IMG/VR virus record: IMGVR_UViG_3300024348_000302
Coordinates: 1-20,591 of that record
Length of the DNA: 20,591 nt
DNA from: a virus
Direction: 5' to 3' (one strand)
Below the pieces are notes generated by a model, which worked only from the letters and a program-made list of their open reading frames with translations, did not search any database and had not been told where the DNA came from. Each line of letters opens with the position of its first letter. Within the stretch, counting starts at the first letter, position 1. Positions 12,895 to 20,591 of the stretch are shown one piece after another. The position numbers and the translations under genes were made by a program.

Positions 12895-15800
12895 ATGATT
12901 CCTTCAACTAACTCTCAACTACTGGTCGGCGAGGATTGGAAAAAGATTTATCAATCTTTTCGCAATGCTGACTTTAAATCTTACGATTTTGAAACACTAA
13001 GACGTACAATGATTTCATATCTTCAGGAAAATTATCCTGAAGATTTCAACGATTTTATTGATAGTAGTGAATATATTGCTCTTATCGATCTTATTGCATA
13101 CCTAGGACAGAACCTAAGTTTCCGTATTGACTTAAATGCTCGTGAAAATTTCTTAGAAACAGCACAACGTCGCGATAGTATTCTACGCCTGGCTCAATTA
13201 ATAAGCTACCGTCCTAAGCGTAATACTCCTGCAAGCGGCTTTTTAAAAGTTACAGCTATCTCTACAACAGACAGTGTAATTGATTCTAACGGCAATAATC
13301 TTGCCAATACTACTATTGGCTGGAATGATGCTACTAATTCTAATTGGTATCAACAGTTTATTAATATTATGAATTCTGCAATGAGTTCTAATTTTGGAAA
13401 TCCTGCAGACAGAGAAACATTAAATGGTATCTTAACAGAGCAATATTATTTCAACGGAGCCAACCCCGATGTTCCTTTGTTTAGTTTTAATAAGAACATT
13501 GACGGTGTGTCAATGGGATTTGAAGTAACACCGTGTACATTTATTGATAAGACTTATGTGTATGAAACTGCTCCTGAACCTGCAAACCAATTTAGTTTCA
13601 TTTATAAAAACGATAACCAAGGATCTGGTAGTGCTGACACAGGATTCTTTACAATGTTTAAACAAGGATCATTAAGCATGGTCCAGTTCTCTTTAGATAA
13701 TCCCGTACCTAATGAGATTGTAGGAATTAACACACCTGATATTAATGATACAGATGTGTGGCTATGGCAATTAGATAAGAATGGAAACTTTTCAACTCTA
13801 TGGACAGACGTTCCTACAATCAATAATAGTAATAATGTAATTTACAATAGTCTTAATAAAAATTTAAGAACTATCTATTCAATTGCTCCTAGAGAAAATG
13901 ATCAAATTGATTTAAACTTTCCCGATGGTGTGTTTGGTGATCTACCTAAAGGTGATTTTAGACTATTTTACAGACAGAGTAACGGCAAGCCTTATGTTAT
14001 TAAATCCGAGCAGATGAGTGGCATTGTCATTCAAATTCCGTATGTTAACGGAGTTGGCCAAACACACTCTCTTCAAATGACATTAAGTTTACAATACACT
14101 GTTAGTAACAGTTCGGGTGCAGAAACTAACGCTAGTATTCAAACAAAAGCTCCTCAGAATTATTACCTACAAAACAGAATGATCACCGGAGAAGATTATA
14201 ATATTGCTCCACTGAGTGCGGGATCTGATATATTAAAGATTAAAAGTATCAACCGTGTTAGTAGTGGCCTAAGCAAATATTTTGATATATCTGATGTAAC
14301 CGGTGGCTACAGTAAAACTAATATTTTTGCTGCTGATGGTATTTTATACCAAGAAGAAGCAGAAGAATATTTTGAATTTGAATTTACTAGCAGAAATCAA
14401 GTGCTTGCAGTCATTAAGAATTCCCTTGCACCTATAGTTGCATCAAATGGCCTAAGATCTTTTTATATGGGGCAGTTTGCAAATCCTAGTTTAACATCAC
14501 TGTTGCTTACTTGGAATGAAGTTAATAAAACTCCCGGCCAGAGTAGGGGATACTTTTCTAATTCTTCCGGAGTAATGGCACTAGGTGAATATTCGGAACA
14601 TAACTTAAGATATGTTAGTGTAGGAGCACTGGTTAAATTTAATCCAACTACCGGAAAATATTTTGATTCTACTAATAGCCTAGTATCAATTCCTAGTTCT
14701 GGGATTATACCCGACGGCGGCAGAGATTATATTTGGTCTATGGTTTATCAAGTTATTGGAGACGGTGTAAATAGTGGCGCCGGAACATTAGATGATGGTA
14801 CTGGCCCCGTAATATTTTCAAGTCGTGTTCCACAAGGAGCCGTACCAGTTGAAGTTATTCCAAAATACATTCAAAGTTTAAATTATTCAATTGAAAATGA
14901 AATTGCAAATCTATGCATGAGTCAAAGAAATTTTGGTCTAACTATTTCTAATGATTCTAAAACTTGGGATATAATTTTAAACTCAAATTTAAACTTAACT
15001 AGCTCATTTAGCCTAAGCAATCAAGGTAGTGTAGCAGACGCAGGCATAGATGCCAGTTGGATAATTGCATTTGTATGGACTGGCAAAAATTACAAAGTTC
15101 GCTATAGAAATTTATATTTTATATTTGAAAGCGAAGCCGAGACTTCATTCTATATAGACAATGATTCAGTGAACTACGACTTTATTAATAATTCTGTAAT
15201 TAAAGATAAAATTAGCGTACTATCAATTAATACCGTTCCTGAAACTAACAGGGCATGGCATGTTGGTACTGGAGCACCGTCTTCTTTGTTACCTGCTAAT
15301 GACGGAGACTATTACATAAACACAGTAAACAAATCCATTTATAGAAAAGTATCAGGTGTTTGGTTATTAGGTAACAACTATTCAGGAAATCTTATATCAG
15401 ATTATTCGTGGCAAATAGATGGACCGGTGGTAGAAGCTGACGGGTATGTAGAACCTAAAAAAGTTAAAATAAGTTTTTACGATTATAATAATACTGGTCA
15501 AATTGAAGATCCTAATGCATTTAAGTCTGTTGTTAACCCAGATTTTATTGATTCAACTACAAATTTTAAAAAGAACTTTGTATATTTTAAAAAATTAAGT
15601 GATGGATTGAGATATACCCGAGTAGAAGCTACTCAATTTTATACATGTCCAACTGAGGATGATGTTCCGACAAATATGAAAATTAACGGACAGTTGTTTT
15701 ATTTTTATGATTCATCGATCAATGTAGTTAAAAGTTGGGCATCTACTGATGGGACATTCAAGACGGAAACTGATTATTTTGCCAGGTCTGGCCGCGCTGG

Positions 15801-16437
15801 ATTGAGCTTCCATTATGTTCATAACAGTGGAAATGACAGACGCATCGATCCTAGCAAATCAAATATTATTGATATCTATGTATTAACTACTGGATATGAT
15901 AATTCAATAAGAAGTTGGCTGTCGGGAAATATACCTGCAGAGCCTCTTCCACCTACAAGTTATAGTTTAGAACAGAACTACTCTGCCAGTTTAGAACCAA
16001 TTAAAGCCATAAGTGATGAGATTATTTTTCATTCTGTAAAATACAAAGTATTGTTTGGAAGCAATGCTGATACTAGCCTACAGGCTAAATTTAAAGCAGT
16101 AAGAAATTCTAATAAGCCCACTACAGACAATGATTTAAAAACTAGAATACTAACAGCAATTAATGAATTCTTTGCATTAGAAAACTGGGACTTTGGTCAA
16201 TCATTCTATTTTAGTGAATTGTCAACTTATGTAATGAATCAATTAACTCCTGACATAACTAATTTTGTTGTTACACCTAAGAGTGTTGGCAGCTTTGGAA
16301 GTTTATATGAAGTAGCATGTCAATCAAATGAAATTTTTATAAATGGTGCAAACATTTCAGACATAGAAATAATTGATGCAGTAACAGCATCACAATTGAA
16401 ATCGACTTCGGCAATTGTAACAACCAGCGGAACCTAA
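12895..16437 (+). CDS. gp6: Baseplate wedge protein gp6, enlarged
   Basis: gp6 forms the inner ring of the baseplate as a dimer in each wedge. This 1180-aa version starts with the conserved N-terminus (MIPSTNSQLLVGEDWKKIYQ; FNDFIDSSEYIALIDLIAYL; NARENFLETAQRRDSILRLA; YRPKRNTPASGFLKV) and a baseplate-J-like core with QNYYLQNRMITGEDYNI. It ends with the conserved C-terminus (about 1038-1180: FSELSTYVMNQLTPDI, FGSLYEVACQSNEIFINGA, DIEIIDAVTASQL). T4 gp6 is 660 aa; the excess is mainly between about 500 and 1038. Within it, GDYYINTVNKSIYRKVSGVW (804-823) resembles a motif common in phage tail-fibre proteins. Marine T4-like phages also have long gp6, so this is lineage-typical at least in part. 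The giant gene that follows starts one base after the stop. Confidence 0.92.
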   Translation: MIPSTNSQLLVGEDWKKIYQSFRNADFKSYDFETLRRTMISYLQENYPEDFNDFIDSSEYIALIDLIAYLGQNLSFRIDLNARENFLETAQRRDSILRLAQLISYRPKRNTPASGFLKVTAISTTDSVIDSNGNNLANTTIGWNDATNSNWYQQFINIMNSAMSSNFGNPADRETLNGILTEQYYFNGANPDVPLFSFNKNIDGVSMGFEVTPCTFIDKTYVYETAPEPANQFSFIYKNDNQGSGSADTGFFTMFKQGSLSMVQFSLDNPVPNEIVGINTPDINDTDVWLWQLDKNGNFSTLWTDVPTINNSNNVIYNSLNKNLRTIYSIAPRENDQIDLNFPDGVFGDLPKGDFRLFYRQSNGKPYVIKSEQMSGIVIQIPYVNGVGQTHSLQMTLSLQYTVSNSSGAETNASIQTKAPQNYYLQNRMITGEDYNIAPLSAGSDILKIKSINRVSSGLSKYFDISDVTGGYSKTNIFAADGILYQEEAEEYFEFEFTSRNQVLAVIKNSLAPIVASNGLRSFYMGQFANPSLTSLLLTWNEVNKTPGQSRGYFSNSSGVMALGEYSEHNLRYVSVGALVKFNPTTGKYFDSTNSLVSIPSSGIIPDGGRDYIWSMVYQVIGDGVNSGAGTLDDGTGPVIFSSRVPQGAVPVEVIPKYIQSLNYSIENEIANLCMSQRNFGLTISNDSKTWDIILNSNLNLTSSFSLSNQGSVADAGIDASWIIAFVWTGKNYKVRYRNLYFIFESEAETSFYIDNDSVNYDFINNSVIKDKISVLSINTVPETNRAWHVGTGAPSSLLPANDGDYYINTVNKSIYRKVSGVWLLGNNYSGNLISDYSWQIDGPVVEADGYVEPKKVKISFYDYNNTGQIEDPNAFKSVVNPDFIDSTTNFKKNFVYFKKLSDGLRYTRVEATQFYTCPTEDDVPTNMKINGQLFYFYDSSINVVKSWASTDGTFKTETDYFARSGRAGLSFHYVHNSGNDRRIDPSKSNIIDIYVLTTGYDNSIRSWLSGNIPAEPLPPTSYSLEQNYSASLEPIKAISDEIIFHSVKYKVLFGSNADTSLQAKFKAVRNSNKPTTDNDLKTRILTAINEFFALENWDFGQSFYFSELSTYVMNQLTPDITNFVVTPKSVGSFGSLYEVACQSNEIFINGANISDIEIIDAVTASQLKSTSAIVTTSGT

Positions 16438-16438
16438 C

Positions 16439-19400
16439 ATGGCGGATATTAAGAAATCAGTTAATCTATTACCAGAATATCTACGAACTGATAAGAATTC
16501 TAAATTTTTATCTAGCACAATTGATCAGTTCATTCAAACTCCTCAAGTTGAGAGGTTAGACGGATTTGTTGGATCAAAGATAACTCCTAATTACAATCCT
16601 AATACAGATTTTTATCTTGATGAAAAATCGCCATTGAGAAACAGTTACAGTTTAGAACCCGCCTTAGTATTTAGAGACGCTAATAGCAACATCACAGATG
16701 TAGTGTCTTATGATGATTTAATCAACGAAATTGCAATACAGGGTAATAAAAGTTCTAACCTTGATTCTATTTTTAATTCTAAATTTTATTCCTATGATCC
16801 GCTAATTGACTGGGACAAATTAATAAATTTTACAGATTATTATTGGTTACCTACTGGACCTGGATTAATTACACTAGCTTCAACAGAAACTGTTAACGGT
16901 ATAGTTGGCCGCACATCATATACAATGGCTAACGGTCGATCATTGAGCAACGGAATGAAGATTGAAGTTGCTGGTAAAGTATATATGGTTGAAGGAGTTG
17001 GATCATCTATTAACTTAATAGATTTCAATCTATTAGATTCATATGATAAGACTGCTACAATTTTTAATGAAACATTTGATAATGTTGAATTTGATGAATA
17101 TCCGTTTGATGGCGACAAAAAATTACCGTTAACTCCTGATTATATTACAATTAACAGGGCCAGCGCAGATTTAAATCCCTGGACACGATATAATAGATGG
17201 TTTCATAAAGAAATTATTAAAATAACCTCAGAGATTAATAGCGTATCAGTTGTATACCCGCTTGATGCTAGAGCCAAGCGTCCTATTATTGAATTTAAAC
17301 CAAATTTAAAATTATACAATTTTGGAAAAACTGGAATTCAAAATGTTGATTTAATTGATAATACCACTACAGATGCATTTGGAACTGTTAACGGAACCTA
17401 TGGATATCATGTTGACGGGGTATTATTACAAGAAGGTTATAGAGTTATTTTTAATGCAGACACTGATTTAGATGTTAGGGGTAAGATATTCCAAGTTAGT
17501 TTTAACATCACTGGAGAAATTCCAATATTAAATCTTGTAGGAGCTGTAGATCTAACTCCGTCAGATATGGATTCAGTAAGTATAAATTTAGGTACTGAAT
17601 ACTATGGAACAAGTTGGTATTTTGATGCATCTACTAACAAATGGAAATATTCACAACAGCATAGCACAGTAAATCAACCTCCACTTTTTGATCTCTTTAC
17701 CGTTGACGGTGTTAGTTATGCTGACATTGATGAAGCAAATAATTTCCTTGGAAATCAAATCTTTGGATATGAAATTGGTACCGGCCTTGCTGACACTGTT
17801 TTTGGATTTCCGTTAAAGTATCAAAATAACATAGGTGCAGGAAGTTACCTATTTAAAAATTATTTTACAGATAATACTATTACATTAATCAATAACAATG
17901 TAAGTCGAACAGTTTCGACAGCAATTACCTATTTAAAGTTAGATGATGTGTTAATCAATGTTTGGGCAGATTCAGTTGATTATAAAATTCCTGTAATTGA
18001 AATACAAACAATAACAGAAAATACAAATACTATTAAAGTTACATGTTTAGGTTCACCAATTAACACAAATCTAACTGCTTCTGTTTATGTAAACAATATT
18101 AAAGTTTCTGCAACTGCAACAATTACAACTGGTAATATTACACTAACAACAAATAACACACTATTACAAAATGATGTGGTGCTATTAAAAATTGAAACTG
18201 ATCAAGTTCCTAACAGCAACGGATATTATGAAACTCCTACAGGACTAACAAATAATCCACTCAATGGCTCTCCATCTAGTTTAACTCTTAGTGAGTTAGG
18301 TGATCATTTATCTACAATGATTAATAAGACTCCTGCATACACAGGAAACAATCTTAGAGACTTATCGGATTATGCCAAGTATGGTTCTCGACTTGTAGTC
18401 AATGCTAATCCAATTGTATTTTCTCAAATTTTCTTAGGAAAGAAAGAACACAACGTAGTTGATGCTATTCGTCAAGCAGGCGATCACTATGATCAGTTTA
18501 AGATGAATTTATTAAGAGCTATTGTTAATGTAGATAGTGAAATATCCGCCGCTGATGCTCTTGATTCAATATTAATCGATCTTAACAAAGCTAAAGATCT
18601 TAAATCTCCATATCAGCGTTCTGATATGCTAGGCTACGGACAAAACAAAACAGTAAGAACATTTACAGTCACTGATATTGCTAATACAGAATATCCTGTT
18701 GGCTTTGAGTTTGATTTAACTAGATTAAGTTTTCAATCGGTATTAGTGTATGTTAATGGAACACACTTGCTCTATGGTTCTCAATATACTTTTAATTACA
18801 TTGATGGATCTGTAACACTATTAATTCCTAGGTCAATTGGTGACGTAATAACAATTAATTGTTACATTGATACACTAGGGTGTTACATTCCACCTACCCC
18901 AACAAAATTAGGATTGTATCCATCTTATATTCCAAAGATATTTTCTGATACTTCATTAGCTACGGGACAGGTAGATGCAATACAAGGGCACGACGGTAGT
19001 ATTATAAATGCCTACGGTGATTACAGAGATGATATTATTTTAGAATTTGAATTAAGAATTTTTAATAATATTAAAGCTCAGTATAACAGTAATGTATTTG
19101 ATATTAACGCAGTGACTCCCGGAGCATTTAGAACAAAGGATTACACAATTGCTGATGTAGATAGTATATTAGTAAATGATTTTTCACGCTGGGCAGGAAA
19201 TTACGGTATTGATACTAGTACAAATAGCACCTTTGATGAAACAAACTCACGTACCTGGAACTATACAGGTAGTCTTGATGTTATTGATAACAATGAAATT
19301 TCAGGACATTGGAAAAATGTTTTTGTATATTTTTATGATACTATTCAGCCTAATATTGTTCCTTGGAGAATGTTAGGATTAACTCAAGAACCATCTTGGT

Positions 19401-20591
19401 GGTCTAGTGAATATGGAGCAGCTCCTTACAAATCAACTAATACAAAACTTTGGACCGATTTAAAGAATGGATATCTACGAGGCAAAAACATATATCTATC
19501 TGACTATGCAAGACCTGATTTGTTATCAATCATTCCAGTTGATATAAACGGAAATTTAAAAACTCCTAATACATTCTTAGTTACTGCAAATGCATATCAG
19601 GATAAAAAATCAAAATGGAAATTTGGAGATCAGGGACCTGCTGAATTAGCATGGAGGCGCAGCAGTCATTACCAATTTTCAATAGCAGCCGCAGCCGCTC
19701 TATTAAATCCCTGTACGTTTTGTGCAGCCTTGTTTGATGTTAGTAGAACAACAATCAATGCTATTAGTCAAATAGCCTATACTGAAGATGATTTATATTT
19801 AGATCCTAGAAAATTAATTATCGAAGGTGAATCAAATAATCAAATTGCAGGCTTCGGATCTTATATTATTGAAAAAGGTAGACAGAAAGATCAAAACTAT
19901 ATTGTAAAATTAAAACAAGATCTTGAATACCTTAATGTTAACCTTTTCCATAAAGTTGGCGGATTTGTTGGCAAAGACAAACTACAAATTGTTATTGACT
20001 CTATTGATCCTACGTCAACAAGTCCGGGAGTTATATTACCAGCTGAAGATTATTCTTTAATCTTAAATGTTAGCAATCCTGTTAAGACTGCTAGGATTTC
20101 TGGAATCATTGTCCAGCGATCTAATGGTAATTTTGTAGTCAAGGGCTACGATATAGCAAATCCATACTTTGAGATATTACAACCTATCTCTTCTTATTCT
20201 TCGGGCGCCGTTAAAGTTGGCGGAGTATCTGAAGATTTCTCAGATTGGTCAAATATTGTTAATAACGGAAACACCGGGTTAAGTTCAGTTGATACTACAT
20301 CGGCAGAATCCGCTACTGGTCGATATTACAAACAAGGACAACTTGTAAGATATAATAACAAGTTCTATAGAGTTAAAATAGGACACAATGCAGGATCTAC
20401 ATTTGATCTAACCCTATTCCAGGGTCTTCCAGAGTTGCCAATTAAAGGCGGTGCCGCAGTACAGGCGTCTTCAAAATTTGAAACTACTGTGACACAGATT
20501 CCGTACGGTACAGAATTTACAACAATTCAAGAAGTATATGATGTTATTATAGGTTATGGTGCATACCTTGAAACACAAGGATTTATCTTTG
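16439..20591 (+). CDS. Giant baseplate/virion structural protein in the gp7 position, C-terminus outside window
   Basis: A single frame starts at ATG 16439-16441, one base after the gp6 stop, and I followed it without a stop for 1384 codons to the window edge. It begins MADIKKSVNLLPEYLRTDKN, followed by FLSSTIDQFIQTPQVERLDG and DWDKLINFTDYYWLPTGPG-type sequence. Later landmarks are DDIILEFELRIFNNIK (about 863-878), PWRMLGLTQEPSWWSSEYG (about 974-992) and LAWRRSSHYQFSIAAAAALL (about 1069-1088). Proteins with this start are found directly after gp6 in marine T4-like phages. T4 has gp7 (1032 aa), the wedge initiator, in this place, but I see no motif that proves homology, so gp7 equivalence rests on order and size only. 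YYKQGQLVRYNNKFYRV (1296-1312) resembles a carbohydrate-binding-type repeat. No ribosome site better than GCGGA inside gp6 is present, suggesting coupling. Confidence 0.8.
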   Translation, partial: MADIKKSVNLLPEYLRTDKNSKFLSSTIDQFIQTPQVERLDGFVGSKITPNYNPNTDFYLDEKSPLRNSYSLEPALVFRDANSNITDVVSYDDLINEIAIQGNKSSNLDSIFNSKFYSYDPLIDWDKLINFTDYYWLPTGPGLITLASTETVNGIVGRTSYTMANGRSLSNGMKIEVAGKVYMVEGVGSSINLIDFNLLDSYDKTATIFNETFDNVEFDEYPFDGDKKLPLTPDYITINRASADLNPWTRYNRWFHKEIIKITSEINSVSVVYPLDARAKRPIIEFKPNLKLYNFGKTGIQNVDLIDNTTTDAFGTVNGTYGYHVDGVLLQEGYRVIFNADTDLDVRGKIFQVSFNITGEIPILNLVGAVDLTPSDMDSVSINLGTEYYGTSWYFDASTNKWKYSQQHSTVNQPPLFDLFTVDGVSYADIDEANNFLGNQIFGYEIGTGLADTVFGFPLKYQNNIGAGSYLFKNYFTDNTITLINNNVSRTVSTAITYLKLDDVLINVWADSVDYKIPVIEIQTITENTNTIKVTCLGSPINTNLTASVYVNNIKVSATATITTGNITLTTNNTLLQNDVVLLKIETDQVPNSNGYYETPTGLTNNPLNGSPSSLTLSELGDHLSTMINKTPAYTGNNLRDLSDYAKYGSRLVVNANPIVFSQIFLGKKEHNVVDAIRQAGDHYDQFKMNLLRAIVNVDSEISAADALDSILIDLNKAKDLKSPYQRSDMLGYGQNKTVRTFTVTDIANTEYPVGFEFDLTRLSFQSVLVYVNGTHLLYGSQYTFNYIDGSVTLLIPRSIGDVITINCYIDTLGCYIPPTPTKLGLYPSYIPKIFSDTSLATGQVDAIQGHDGSIINAYGDYRDDIILEFELRIFNNIKAQYNSNVFDINAVTPGAFRTKDYTIADVDSILVNDFSRWAGNYGIDTSTNSTFDETNSRTWNYTGSLDVIDNNEISGHWKNVFVYFYDTIQPNIVPWRMLGLTQEPSWWSSEYGAAPYKSTNTKLWTDLKNGYLRGKNIYLSDYARPDLLSIIPVDINGNLKTPNTFLVTANAYQDKKSKWKFGDQGPAELAWRRSSHYQFSIAAAAALLNPCTFCAALFDVSRTTINAISQIAYTEDDLYLDPRKLIIEGESNNQIAGFGSYIIEKGRQKDQNYIVKLKQDLEYLNVNLFHKVGGFVGKDKLQIVIDSIDPTSTSPGVILPAEDYSLILNVSNPVKTARISGIIVQRSNGNFVVKGYDIANPYFEILQPISSYSSGAVKVGGVSEDFSDWSNIVNNGNTGLSSVDTTSAESATGRYYKQGQLVRYNNKFYRVKIGHNAGSTFDLTLFQGLPELPIKGGAAVQASSKFETTVTQIPYGTEFTTIQEVYDVIIGYGAYLETQGFIF

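Noticed and set aside
12876-12911. ATG at 12876 as a start upstream of gp6
   Set aside because: It is out of frame with gp6 and stops after eleven codons.

Overview
The window is a fragment of a T4-like contractile-tailed phage (myovirus) genome. The gene content and the wording of several proteins resemble the marine T4-like phages (cyanophage and pelagiphage type) more than coliphage T4. DNA is A+T-rich, genes are tightly packed, and no bacterial genes, integrase, tRNA cluster or CRISPR array is seen. No photosynthesis or other host-type metabolic gene is present, so the host cannot be named from this window.

Layout. (1) Positions 1-341, minus strand: the 5' end of an unrecognised late gene behind an exact T4-type late promoter. 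(2) 342-805: a 464-bp non-coding stretch full of short hairpins, the least explained part of the window. (3) 5429-806, minus strand: a compact early-type operon running gp55 (late sigma factor), gp47 and gp46 (Mre11/Rad50-like recombination nuclease), a small basic protein, a histone H1/Hc1-like protein and a GIY-YIG-like nuclease. (4) 5430-5537: a divergent control region with a consensus sigma-70 promoter facing left and a late-promoter motif facing right. (5) 5538-20591, plus strand: a baseplate/hub operon made of a tube-cap-like protein, gp53, a 1158-aa hub-type protein, a gp5 spike fused to a GH19 hydrolase, gp25, a very long gp6, and a giant protein in the gp7 position that runs off the end.

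How it works together. Host RNA polymerase would read the left operon early from the sigma-70 promoter, making gp55 and the recombination nuclease. gp55 would then direct polymerase to the TATAAATA-like late promoters at 363-370, 5509-5516, 12399-12406 and 12869-12876, switching on the baseplate genes and the leftmost gene. The late products form the baseplate wedges (gp6, gp53, gp25, the gp7-position protein) and the central hub and spike (gp5-GH19, the 1158-aa protein, the tube-cap-like protein). The hub and spike would pierce the outer membrane and digest peptidoglycan.

Most unusual points: a gp5 spike with a C-terminal GH19 domain instead of T4's internal lysozyme; a 424-residue tail without Trp, His or Cys on the 1158-aa hub protein; an enlarged gp55; a histone-like protein in the recombination operon; and the structured non-coding region next to a GIY-YIG gene.
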